Shown here: positions 8,886 through 16,967 of the stretch, piece by piece
Layout: each line of letters opens with the position of its first letter
Position numbering within the stretch: the first letter of the stretch is position 1
From: Cytobacillus oceanisediminis
GTDB taxonomy: Bacteria > Bacillota > Bacilli > Bacillales > Cytobacillaceae
Length of the DNA stretch: 64,000 nt
Assembly (NCBI RefSeq): GCF_003182355.1
Contig: NZ_QGTW01000012.1
Location: 62,001-126,000, forward strand
Reading direction: 5' to 3'
Program-made: the position numbers and the translations under genes
Notes under the pieces: model-generated
What the model was told of the DNA's origin: nothing
Database searches by the model: none
The model's input: the letters and a program-made list of their open reading frames with translations, nothing else

Positions 8886-9722
8886 ATGACAGCAAATGAA
8901 CAACTAAAAAACTATCTTCTTGAAAATAGCGATACGATCACTGAAAAATGGCTATCTGTAAGGCGGGGGGAGGATGACTCATCCATCTATTCCAATCATA
9001 TGCCGCAAAAAATTGTAAAAGAGCTTATTGATTCCAACCATGAACTTATTAGAGTCATTGCAAATAGTCTTTCCCTAGAGCATGATAAGAACCTGGAAAC
9101 GTGGAGCAGTGAAGCAGGTGAAAGAAGGGCAAGAATTGACATCGGCCTTACCAGATCCATTTCACAATTTAATGTTTTTCGAGATGTACTCTGGGATTGC
9201 CTTGAGCGGTTTTTTCTGGAAAATAAAATGGAGATTGCAGAAGCAATAAAGCTGGGAAGGAAGGTAGATACTACCCTGGATGGAATAATAGAAGGATTTT
9301 CTGCATCATATAGTGCTTATACAGTCAAACGAATGCGTTCTCAGCAGGAAATGATTGATGAATTAAGTACACCCATTATAACGATAACAGACGGAGTGGC
9401 TGTACTTCCGCTTATTGGTGATATCGATACACACAGGGCAAAAAAACTTATGGAGCACTCCTTAAGGGAAAGCAGCCAGAAGGAGGTTAATTGCTTAATT
9501 GTTGATTTATCTGGTGTTTTGGTAGTAGATACGATGGTTGCGCAGGAATTGTTTAAAATCATTGATGCCCTCGAGCTGACAGGGGTTGAAGTGTCTTTAA
9601 CCGGGATGATGCCCGAGCTGGCACATTCCATCGTCACGTTGGGGATCCGCTTTGATCATGTGAAAATGTACAATAATCTTATGCAGGCTTTAAAAGAGTT
9701 TGGCATTGCACGAATGGAATAG
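8886..9722 (+). CDS. RsbR-type STAS domain protein (stressosome-like)
   Basis: This 278-residue protein has an N-terminal RsbR_N-like helical (non-haem-globin-type) region (about 1-155) and a C-terminal STAS domain (about 160-275). The STAS domain keeps the threonines expected to be phosphorylated by RsbT in VVDTMVAQELF and SLTGMMPELA. RsbR paralogues form the stressosome core with RsbS and control sigma-B through RsbT. No rsbS or rsbT is in the window, so it would act as a stand-alone paralogue. GAAGGAGC lies before the ATG. A strong terminator follows. Confidence 0.85.
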   Translation: MTANEQLKNYLLENSDTITEKWLSVRRGEDDSSIYSNHMPQKIVKELIDSNHELIRVIANSLSLEHDKNLETWSSEAGERRARIDIGLTRSISQFNVFRDVLWDCLERFFLENKMEIAEAIKLGRKVDTTLDGIIEGFSASYSAYTVKRMRSQQEMIDELSTPIITITDGVAVLPLIGDIDTHRAKKLMEHSLRESSQKEVNCLIVDLSGVLVVDTMVAQELFKIIDALELTGVEVSLTGMMPELAHSIVTLGIRFDHVKMYNNLMQALKEFGIARME

Positions 9723-9723
9723 T

Positions 9724-9758
9724 AAAAGCAGCAGAAAAAATTCTGCTGCTTTTTTTGT
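9724..9758. terminator. Terminator between the rsbR-like gene and plsY
   Basis: The perfect stem AAAAGCAGCAGAA/TTCTGCTGCTTTT is followed by TTTTT and separates two convergent genes. Confidence 0.85.
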
Positions 9759-9770
9759 TTTAGATTTGCT

Positions 9771-10355
9771 TTAACCGAGCCATTTAATTTTAGGTTCTGT
9801 CTTGTTCCTGATCCGCTTTATATTTGCCCTATGTTTATATATGACAAAGAAGCCAAGGATGGATACAACGATAATAAGGGGGACATCCCAAACAATCAGC
9901 GCGTAAATAATCGAGGCAACTGCAGCCATGATTGAAGATAATGATACGTACTTCGTTATGTATAGGCTTAAGAAGAAAACTCCCAATATAATCAGGAACA
10001 TTAAAGGTACATACGCCAAAAGCACGCCGCCTGAAGTTGCGACTGCCTTTCCGCCCCGAAACCCTGCAAAAAGAGGATACATATGCCCAACTACTGCAAA
10101 AACTCCGGCCATTAACGGATGCATGTCCGATCCGAAGAAAAAGGGAAGAGCAGCAGCAAGCGTCCCTTTCAAAATGTCAGCTATTGTTACGATCATCCCG
10201 GCCTTGACGCCGAGTGTCCGAAATGTATTTGTTCCTCCTAAATTACCGCTTCCATGCTCCCGGATGTCCACTCCATAAAATGCTTTCCCGACAATTAAAC
10301 CGGAAGGAATGGAGCCAAGTAAATAAGCTAAAATGATAATAATTCCATAAATCAT
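9771..10355 (-). CDS. plsY: Glycerol-3-phosphate acyltransferase PlsY
   Basis: This 194-residue integral membrane enzyme transfers the acyl group of acyl phosphate to glycerol 3-phosphate, the first step of phospholipid synthesis. The three PlsY motifs are [25 protein letters not shown] and [13 protein letters not shown]. Minus strand, GGAGAG before the ATG. In B. subtilis this gene (yneS) lies between yneR and yneT; here large insertions sit on both sides. Confidence 0.95.
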   Translation of the reverse strand: MIYGIIIILAYLLGSIPSGLIVGKAFYGVDIREHGSGNLGGTNTFRTLGVKAGMIVTIADILKGTLAAALPFFFGSDMHPLMAGVFAVVGHMYPLFAGFRGGKAVATSGGVLLAYVPLMFLIILGVFFLSLYITKYVSLSSIMAAVASIIYALIVWDVPLIIVVSILGFFVIYKHRANIKRIRNKTEPKIKWLG

Positions 10356-10505
10356 GAAAACTCTCCTTCATACATTCATCGTTACTATATTGTACCATGC
10401 AAAATGAAATCTACACCATGTTGATTTGAAAAAGAAGGATTGAAAAATTATTTTAAATTAGAAATCTTTACAAATCAGCGTGTTAAAAGTAATATTGTAT
10501 TTGTA

Positions 10506-10526
10506 AATCGTAACAATTTCGATTTA
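10506..10526. promoter_or_regulatory. Predicted Zur box upstream of the decayed zinc-regulated genes
   Basis: The 21-bp site AAATCGTAACAATTTCGATT(T) matches the B. subtilis Zur consensus AAATCGTAATNATTACGATT(T) with two differences. It lies about 100 bp upstream of the decayed EamA/L31 sequence, whose transcription it probably controlled. Confidence 0.7.
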
Positions 10527-10603
10527 TGTTAATTTTTGATATAAATATATTGTACAAAGGGAGGTAGGAAATTTTTTAAATATAGAGGAAGTAGGGGGAA
10601 CCT

Positions 10604-10830
10604 TTGAAAAATAGAGTGGTTTTAGCGATACTCTTTTCACTGATCTTCAGGTTATGAATGCCCTTGTTAATACTGTAAGTTATAATATTTCTCCGGCTGA
10701 GGTCATGTTTTTTAGAAGAGGGGAGATTGAAATAATTACCCATTAATCAAAGTTGAGGTAAGTTCTGATACTCATCCGTTCTATACAGGAAAGCAAAAAT
10801 TTGCAGACAAAGGCGGAAGAGTGGACCGGT
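10604..10830 (+). pseudogene. Remnant of an EamA-type transporter joined to a type B L31 (rpmE2) remnant
   Basis: From the TTG at 10604 (site AGGGGGAA) the frame reads KNRVVLAILFSLIF and then, after a frameshift, NTVSYNISPAEVMFFRR, which resembles the first membrane segments of a DMT/EamA transporter. From about 10737 another frame reads [20 protein letters not shown] and GGRVDR, the C-terminal half of a zinc-independent ribosomal protein L31 type B. Neither gene is intact. Type B L31 is normally repressed by Zur, and a Zur box lies upstream. Confidence 0.6.
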
Positions 10831-10915
10831 TATTGGAAAAGGATAAGATGAGGGATAAAAAAATTAAGCACGAATTATTAAAAGGGTTTATCAATTTATT
10901 GAAAGTGTAGAAGAT

Positions 10916-11164
10916 ATGCTGGCACAGCAATCAGAAACGAAGGAGCATTTTTTAAGCCTGCTTAAAGAGCATTCACCCCACCATCAAGCAGCCAGCCGCT
11001 TCAATATGACAATTGAAGAAACAGTTAAGTTGATGCATGAAATTGAAGATGACATAAACAAAAAACTGGAAGAGAAAATAGAAAATTATAGATGGATAGA
11101 CTATACAGAGATTGTCAAAATAAATCATGCTGAAAATATGAAGTATTATCTGGTTATATCCTAA
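10916..11164 (+). CDS. Hypothetical protein, possibly N-terminally truncated
   Basis: An 82-residue frame of unknown function, predicted helical (HQAASRFNMTIEETVKLMHE resembles a small HTH). No convincing ribosome binding site precedes the ATG at 10916, and the same frame is open and protein-like from 10868 (reading [16 protein letters not shown]) without a standard start. It directly follows decayed sequence, so it may itself be the tail of a broken gene. Confidence 0.35.
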   Translation: MLAQQSETKEHFLSLLKEHSPHHQAASRFNMTIEETVKLMHEIEDDINKKLEEKIENYRWIDYTEIVKINHAENMKYYLVIS

Positions 11165-11167
11165 CTA

Positions 11168-11210
11168 TTAAGGCTGAATTCTACTTTAGAAGTCCAGCCT
11201 TTAATTTTTT
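11168..11210 (+). terminator. Hairpin terminator
   Basis: The stem AAGGCTG/CAGCCTT is followed by TAATTTTTT just after the stop at 11164. Confidence 0.55.
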
Positions 11211-11279
11211 GATTTGATCTAAGTTGTGAAGGAATTCACCCTTTTCTTGTTACGGGCTCATTGATTAAAGGAATATTTA

Positions 11280-11329
11280 AAAGAAAAAGGAGTAATTATT
11301 TCAAACGAAATAATTACTCCTTTTTCTTT
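11280..11329 (-). terminator. Terminator of the zur-znuA operon
   Basis: A 23-bp perfect inverted repeat around AAACG (arms AAAGAAAAAGGAGTAATTAT and complement) overlaps the znuA stop codon and gives a T-rich 3' arm on the minus strand. Confidence 0.8.
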
Positions 11330-12428
11330 AGTTTAAGGCTTTATAAATAGCTTCCAAGTTCTTTTCCATTATACTAAAATAATCATTTCCAATTTTTATA
11401 TCCTCTTCAGTTACTGCTTCAAGATTGTGCAGAGTCAGAGAATCAGCCCCAATTTCTTTTTGGATCATTTCCGATACTTTTGGTGAAACATTCTGTTCGA
11501 AAATTACATAGTGAATATCATGGGCTTTTGATTCTTCAATAATTTTCTCTAGGCCCTTCTGTGAAGGCTCCAGAGTAGGGGATAAACCTGAAATGGCAAT
11601 TTGTTCAATTCCATAGCGTTCTTCCCAGTATCCATATGCTGCATGGGAGACTAGAATGAACTTCGTTTTAGCATTTTTAACAGTATCAGAATATTTTTTG
11701 TCGAGTGCTTCTAAATCATTTTTTAGAAGCAGAAAGTTCTTTTCAAACTCCTCTTCATTTTGAGGCATTTGTTTAATGAGTGCGTTTTTGATATTTTCAG
11801 CCAGGTTTGTTGACCGAATAGGATCTAGCCAAACGTGGGGATCTATGTCTCCATGATTGTGGCTATCTTCTCCATGGTCATGTTCCTCTTCGTGAGAAGG
11901 TTCTCCCTCGTGACTATGGTCTTCTTCATGATTAGTCTTATCATCCTGACTGTGCTCCTCCTTGTGAGAGACTTCACTGTCGTGGACATGCTCTTCTTCT
12001 TGAGTAGCTTCCCCCTCATGCCTGTGTTCTTCATGATCTTGCTTATCTGTCTTTATAAACTCTATGCCTTCAGCAGCTTTTAAGATAGTTACTTTTTCGT
12101 TTTTAAGCGTTTCAGCTGCCTTTTCAGCGAATCCCTCAACTCCCGCTCCTGAATATATAAATAGATCAGCTTCTGCGATTTGAGTCATTGTTTTAGTAGT
12201 AGGTTCATAGGTATGGGCGTCAATGCCAGGCGGGTATACACTTTTCACTTCAACATATTTGCCGCCAATTTTCTTTGTGAAATCCTCCAAAGGAAAAATA
12301 GTTGTAAATACTGTTAGGGTGACTATATCATCTTTACCCGCCACCGTTTCCTTTGATGTGCCGGAACAGCCGGCAACTAAGGAACCAAGGATCAATAAAA
12401 TGCTTACAAATATAGCCTTTGTTTTCAA
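11328..12428 (-). CDS. znuA: Zinc ABC transporter substrate-binding lipoprotein
   Basis: This 366-residue protein has a lipoprotein signal (lipobox LVAG-Cys21) and a cluster A-I metal-binding fold. Expected ligands include His-72 (DAHTYEP) and His-198 (DPHVWLDP), and a third histidine lies in VSHAAYGY. Residues 131-192 form the His/Glu-rich loop typical of ZnuA/AdcA. It captures zinc outside the cell for an ABC importer. The start is a TTG at 12428 overlapping the zur stop (TTGA), so translation is coupled. The ATPase and permease genes are not adjacent and must be elsewhere. Confidence 0.88.
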   Translation of the reverse strand: MKTKAIFVSILLILGSLVAGCSGTSKETVAGKDDIVTLTVFTTIFPLEDFTKKIGGKYVEVKSVYPPGIDAHTYEPTTKTMTQIAEADLFIYSGAGVEGFAEKAAETLKNEKVTILKAAEGIEFIKTDKQDHEEHRHEGEATQEEEHVHDSEVSHKEEHSQDDKTNHEEDHSHEGEPSHEEEHDHGEDSHNHGDIDPHVWLDPIRSTNLAENIKNALIKQMPQNEEEFEKNFLLLKNDLEALDKKYSDTVKNAKTKFILVSHAAYGYWEERYGIEQIAISGLSPTLEPSQKGLEKIIEESKAHDIHYVIFEQNVSPKVSEMIQKEIGADSLTLHNLEAVTEEDIKIGNDYFSIMEKNLEAIYKALN

Positions 12429-12901
12429 TTTTTCTCATCTCCTGAATGGTTATTCGATTTTTTTCTTTCTGCTATTTGAATCAGTGCTGAGCTGCATGAG
12501 CGGCATGTTCCATAGATCTCAAAGCAGCAATGCTGGATATTTACATTTTCAGCAAGTAAACTTTCGGGAAAACTATATGGAAGGACAATAACTTTGCTGC
12601 ATTTTTCGCATAAAAAATATGCAATATCCAAATCTCCTGTTAATTGTCCACTCAGGAAATAATGCTTTTCCCCGTGATTGTACCTTACATAAACTAGCTT
12701 AAAGCTTTCAAGGATACTTAGGCATCGGTATATCATATCCAAACTGATATCAGGGTAACTTCTCTGCATTAGATTTTTTAGTTTCTGGACCGTGATGAAT
12801 TTATTCTGATCTTCTAGAAGGGTAATAAGAAGAATGCGCTTTTCATTTAGATGGAAGCCATTCACTTTCAGGGTTTTAAACAAAGTTTGCAAAGAATCCA
12901 T
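12425..12901 (-). CDS. zur: Fur-family zinc uptake regulator
   Basis: This 158-residue Fur-family repressor has an N-terminal winged helix (about 1-80) and a C-terminal dimerisation domain with two CxxC pairs (Cys-98/101 and Cys-133/136) forming the structural zinc site. Zur binding to target boxes with zinc represses uptake genes. The assignment to Zur rather than Fur or PerR rests on the cotranscribed znuA and the Zur boxes upstream, so it is probably autoregulated. It overlaps znuA by 4 nt. Confidence 0.82.
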   Translation of the reverse strand: MDSLQTLFKTLKVNGFHLNEKRILLITLLEDQNKFITVQKLKNLMQRSYPDISLDMIYRCLSILESFKLVYVRYNHGEKHYFLSGQLTGDLDIAYFLCEKCSKVIVLPYSFPESLLAENVNIQHCCFEIYGTCRSCSSALIQIAERKKSNNHSGDEKN

Positions 12902-12917
12902 TTTTTCACCAATTTAC

Positions 12918-12938
12918 AAATAGTAATTATTACGATTT
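12918..12938. promoter_or_regulatory. Predicted Zur box 1 upstream of zur
   Basis: The 21-bp site AAATAGTAATTATTACGATT(T) differs from the Zur consensus at one base. It lies 17-37 bp upstream of the zur start on the minus strand. Confidence 0.8.
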
Positions 12939-12985
12939 ATAGTCTAACCTATTAGTAATTAATTTGTAAATACAATATACTGAAA

Positions 12986-13006
12986 TTATCGTAATTATTA
13001 CGATTT
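12986..13006. promoter_or_regulatory. Predicted Zur box 2 upstream of zur
   Basis: The perfect palindromic core TCGTAATTATTACGA at 12989-13003 lies 68 bp from Zur box 1. It may also influence the divergent DUF3243 gene at 13148, though it is 140 bp away. Confidence 0.8.
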
Positions 13007-13147
13007 ACATTAAAGGTTTTTAGTTAAATTAAAATTCATTTTAAAAAGTGGAGATGATTTTTTACTGTATTTATTTGTTTGATAAAAATATTTCAGGGTA
13101 ATTATTAACTGTCACAGCATTCAAACCAGTAAAAGGAGAGATGCAGT

Positions 13148-13471
13148 ATGGAACAAAACATGAATAATACAAATGGACAAGCAGAAAACGTGGAACAAAA
13201 GCTTAACAATATGGGAAGTGAAAAGAAGGAAGAAATTCTTTCTAACTTTGATGAATTTAAAGAATATCTAAGCGGAAAAATTTCAATGGGCAAAAAGATG
13301 GGCATGGATGAAGAACAATTAGCCAACACAGCTCAAAAAGTGGGAGACTATTTAGCTTCCAAAGAAGAACCTCGTAATCGTGAAGAGAAGCTGCTTCAGG
13401 AACTTTGGAAGGCAGGAACTGAAGAGGAGAAACATAAGCTGTCACATATGCTTGTTAAGGTTGTAGGATAA
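13148..13471 (+). CDS. DUF3243 family protein (YmfJ-like)
   Basis: This 107-residue, highly charged cytoplasmic protein has the DUF3243 core FKEYLSGKISMGKKMGMDEE, then VGDYLASKEEPRNREEKLL and LW near the end, as in B. subtilis YmfJ. Function unknown. AAAGGAGAG lies before the ATG. It is divergent from zur, and a Zur box lies 142 bp upstream. A terminator follows. Confidence 0.78.
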   Translation: MEQNMNNTNGQAENVEQKLNNMGSEKKEEILSNFDEFKEYLSGKISMGKKMGMDEEQLANTAQKVGDYLASKEEPRNREEKLLQELWKAGTEEEKHKLSHMLVKVVG

Positions 13472-13499
13472 ATGGCAACTGGGCCAGTGGAACAGTTTT

Positions 13500-13535
13500 T
13501 AAGGCGGAGGCACAATCTTCCGCCTTTTTATTTTT
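13500..13535 (+). terminator. Terminator after the DUF3243 gene
   Basis: The stem AAGGCGGA/TCCGCCTT is followed by TTTATTTTTC. Confidence 0.75.
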
Positions 13536-13611
13536 CTTTGAGAAGCATAAGAGCGTTTACAATGGTCAAAAATGGTCTATATATAGGTATCTGACTTTAG
13601 GGGGAGTCTTA

Positions 13612-15054
13612 GTGCAAAAGGTTCAGGGGTTTATAAAAAGAAAAAGGGTATGGATTCCCATATTGAGCCTGATTCTTATTTTAACAGCAACCATTATCTA
13701 TCAAAGCAATAAACCATTGCCAAATGGCCTTTCTTTTGAGGGGGACGTTTACCCTGTTGAAGACATTCAATTTCTATATGACCTTACCTATGAAAAGAAA
13801 AATGGCAAGAGGGAAAGTGATCAGCAGATATTTCAGCGAATAACTGAAGCGATTGGAGAAGCAGAAGATTTCATTGTGATGGATATGTTTTTATTTAATG
13901 GCTACCATGATAGTGACCAGGATTTTCCGGATATTAGCGGCAAGATAATGGACAAAATTATTGCCCAAAAGAAAAAACACCCTGATATGGAGATCACTGT
14001 TATTACGGATCGTATAAACAGCAGTTATGGATCTCATAGGGTGCCGGAACTTGAGGAACTTAAAGAGAATGGAGTAAATGTTGTTTTTACTGCACTAATA
14101 CCTTTAAGGGATTCAAATCCCATCTATTCCGCTTTCTGGCGCGTGTTTCTTCAATGGTTTGGCCAGGGGGGAGAAGGGTGGCTTCCTAATCCACTAGCCA
14201 AGAATGCACCTGACGTTACATTCCGCTCTTATCTGGATCTTATGAACATTAAAGCAAATCATCGAAAGGTATTTGTGACCGAAAAAACAGGAATCGTTAC
14301 ATCCGGAAATCCTCATAATGCCAGCGGGTTCCATTCAAATATCGCCTTTGAAGTGAAGGGAACTATTTTGTCTGACCTGGTAAAAACCGAACAGGCTGTT
14401 GTGGACTATTCTGCATCCGGCAATCTTCCTTCCGTCAAGTCACGGACAAATGGAAAAAACGGTTCAGTGAAGGCTCAAGTACTGACAGAAGGTAAAATAT
14501 ATAAACATATTGTCAAAGAGATTAATGAAGCTGAACATGGTGAATCCATCTGGCTGGGCATGTTTTATCTAGCAGACCGGGAAGTCGTTAATGCCTTAAA
14601 AGATGCCGCTGAACGGGGAGTAAAGGTTAAAATGATTCTCGATCCCAATCAGAACGCATTTGGATCGGAAAAGATTGGCCTTCCGAATATCCCAGTGGCA
14701 GCAGAACTGGACAAGCTCGGCCAAGAGAATATTAAGATCCGCTGGTATAACACAGGTTTTGAACAATATCATTCGAAACTTATGTATATAACTGGAAAAG
14801 AAAATAGCATTATAATCGCAGGGTCAGCTAATTTTACGAGAAGAAATTTGGATGACCTGAATTTGGAAACAGATTTGAAAATTATCGCTCCTGCCCAATC
14901 GGAAGTCATGCAGGATGTGGAGGCATATTTTCATAAGCTATGGGCAAATAAAGGAGCAGTATATACAAATGATTATAAATCGAATGAAAAGCTGCCGACT
15001 TTAAAATATATTACCTATAGGCTGCAAAAACTCACTCAATTTACAACCTATTAA
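13612..15054 (+). CDS. Membrane-anchored phospholipase D-like protein
   Basis: This 480-residue protein has one N-terminal membrane segment (about residues 13-31) and two HKD motifs: NHRKVFVTEKTG (about 215) and YHSKLMYITG (about 386), each followed by a G(N/S)xN segment. The PLD superfamily cleaves or transfers phosphodiester head groups; cardiolipin synthases belong here, but those have more membrane segments. Substrate unknown. GTG start preceded by GGGGGAG. It is followed at 156 bp by the GH18 gene in the same direction. Confidence 0.82.
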   Translation: MQKVQGFIKRKRVWIPILSLILILTATIIYQSNKPLPNGLSFEGDVYPVEDIQFLYDLTYEKKNGKRESDQQIFQRITEAIGEAEDFIVMDMFLFNGYHDSDQDFPDISGKIMDKIIAQKKKHPDMEITVITDRINSSYGSHRVPELEELKENGVNVVFTALIPLRDSNPIYSAFWRVFLQWFGQGGEGWLPNPLAKNAPDVTFRSYLDLMNIKANHRKVFVTEKTGIVTSGNPHNASGFHSNIAFEVKGTILSDLVKTEQAVVDYSASGNLPSVKSRTNGKNGSVKAQVLTEGKIYKHIVKEINEAEHGESIWLGMFYLADREVVNALKDAAERGVKVKMILDPNQNAFGSEKIGLPNIPVAAELDKLGQENIKIRWYNTGFEQYHSKLMYITGKENSIIIAGSANFTRRNLDDLNLETDLKIIAPAQSEVMQDVEAYFHKLWANKGAVYTNDYKSNEKLPTLKYITYRLQKLTQFTTY

Positions 15055-15210
15055 GAAATTTTTGCTAAATTGCACTAATATCGAAACTATTCTTATATTT
15101 CTTTCGTTATATAAGGGGGCAAGAAATTAGTGCGAACCTGCCAGCCGTTCTATATTTCCTTCCCATTTTCTGAACATTTAGATACGATGGTTATAAGGGA
15201 GGAAATGTCA

Positions 15211-16932
15211 ATGGCTAATATTGAAATAAACCAGCAAAAGCCTCAAGCCAAAAAGCTTATTTTTGCAGGGCTTTTGTTTGCTTTTATATTGATGCTTTCC
15301 AGTGTGCTTATGCTGATATATCCTTTTGCTTCAAATGAAAAAGCATCCTATTTTAAAGGTGAAAATCCAATTTTATTTGAGGGGAAGCAGCAGGGCAATG
15401 CCCTTATTGAAGGTGAAGCAGTTTATTTGCCGCTATCTTTTTTACACGGGTTTATCGATGAGAATATCATCTTTGACGAAAAATCGCAGTCTATTATTAT
15501 AGCAACTAAAAATAAAGTGGTGCAGATGCCTTCTGAATCTCTTACTTATTACGTAAACGAGACACCAATCGATCTGCATTTTAATGTTTTTAAACAAAAT
15601 AGAGAAGAGAAATATCTGGCGATTGAACCGCTTTTAACTTATTACCCGATAACCTATTCGATTCTGCCGGATTCAGGAACTGTATGGGTGCAAAAAGACG
15701 GAGAGGAGCTGGCTGCCGGAAAAGTAGCTGATAAAGATATTCATAAAGAAATGCTCCGACTTCGCACTGATGCCAGTTTGCAGTCACCGTATACAGCTTC
15801 TGTTTCTCCAAAAGAGAAAATTCTGGTTGAGGATGTTAAAGAAGATTACTATTTTGTTAGAAAAAAAGACGGTACAGCTGGTTATCTAAACAAAGAATAC
15901 ATCGTAAAAGGGAAGACAGAGCAAGTTTCCATTGCTATAGAGGAAGAGGTGAAACCTGTTCCAAGAATTGAAGGGCCTATCCAGCTGACCTGGGAAGCCG
16001 TTTATTCACATAATCCCAATACTTCGAAGATTCCAAAGATGCCTGGCGTCAATGTCGTATCTCCAACCTGGTTTGAACTTTCTAAGGAAGACGGCTCTAT
16101 TAAGAACCGCGGCTCGATTGAATTTTCAAAATGGGCACAGCAGCAGGGTTACCAAGTATGGGGCTTGTTCTCCAATGCGTTTGATCCGGTTTTGACCCAT
16201 GAAGCGTTCCAGTCCTTCCAAACAAGGCAGAACATGATTCGCCAGCTGCTCCATTTCAGCGAGCTGTACGAATTAAACGGAATCAATCTTGATATTGAAA
16301 ATGTCAACCCTGGGGATGGGCCCCTTATTACACAGTTTGTACGTGAAGCAACCCCTTATTTTCATGAAGCAGGTTTGATTGTGTCAATGGATATTACGTT
16401 CATTTCTTCCAGCGGGAATTGGTCAGCTTTTTATGAACGGGATGAACTTGCCGAGATAGCGGATTATATGGTGGTCATGGCTTATGATGAACATTGGGGA
16501 AGTTCTCCGGTTGCGGGGAGTGTGGCGAGCATTCCGTGGGTGGAGGAAAACCTGAAAATTCTTCTGGAGGCAGTACCTAATGAAAAACTAATATTGGGAG
16601 TTCCTTTATATGCAAGGCTATGGGAACAAAAACAGTCAGGAGAAGTGTCTTCCAAGGCTTTATCCATGAACAAAGTAAAAGAATGGCTTAGCGAGAACAA
16701 GATTAATCCAGCTTATGATCATGCAAGCGGACAAAATTATGCAGAGCATTATTCGGAAGAAGATCAAACCACGTACAGGATATGGCTAGAAGATGAATTA
16801 TCTCTGAAAAAACGCGCTGATTTGGCAAGAAAATACAAATTGGCCGGAGTTGCAAGCTGGAGCCGGTATTTTGCAGACGAATCAGCATGGACGGCATTGT
16901 CTTTAGGCGATGAGCAAGTTACTAAAAAATAG
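15211..16932 (+). CDS. Glycoside hydrolase family 18 protein with SH3-like domain
   Basis: This 573-residue protein has one N-terminal membrane segment (about 15-37), a copper-amine-oxidase-like/stalk N-terminal region, a bacterial SH3 region (about 170-240) and a C-terminal GH18 barrel. The catalytic strand reads NGINLDIENVN (about 356-366) with the acid glutamate, as in spore cortex or germination hydrolases such as YaaH. MAYDEHWGSSP and GVPLYARLW are further GH18 features. AAGGGAGGA at 15195-15203 is 7 nt from this ATG; upstream in-frame starts lack a site. It probably cleaves N-acetylglucosamine links in the wall. Confidence 0.82.
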   Translation: MANIEINQQKPQAKKLIFAGLLFAFILMLSSVLMLIYPFASNEKASYFKGENPILFEGKQQGNALIEGEAVYLPLSFLHGFIDENIIFDEKSQSIIIATKNKVVQMPSESLTYYVNETPIDLHFNVFKQNREEKYLAIEPLLTYYPITYSILPDSGTVWVQKDGEELAAGKVADKDIHKEMLRLRTDASLQSPYTASVSPKEKILVEDVKEDYYFVRKKDGTAGYLNKEYIVKGKTEQVSIAIEEEVKPVPRIEGPIQLTWEAVYSHNPNTSKIPKMPGVNVVSPTWFELSKEDGSIKNRGSIEFSKWAQQQGYQVWGLFSNAFDPVLTHEAFQSFQTRQNMIRQLLHFSELYELNGINLDIENVNPGDGPLITQFVREATPYFHEAGLIVSMDITFISSSGNWSAFYERDELAEIADYMVVMAYDEHWGSSPVAGSVASIPWVEENLKILLEAVPNEKLILGVPLYARLWEQKQSGEVSSKALSMNKVKEWLSENKINPAYDHASGQNYAEHYSEEDQTTYRIWLEDELSLKKRADLARKYKLAGVASWSRYFADESAWTALSLGDEQVTKK

Positions 16933-16933
16933 A

Positions 16934-16967
16934 ATGAGGCCGGGAGCTAATCCCGGCCTCATTTTTT
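16934..16967. terminator. Bidirectional terminator
   Basis: The 12-bp perfect stem ATGAGGCCGGGA/TCCCGGCCTCAT has a GCTAA loop and is followed by TTTTT. It serves the GH18 gene and, on the other strand, the adenine deaminase gene. Confidence 0.88.
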
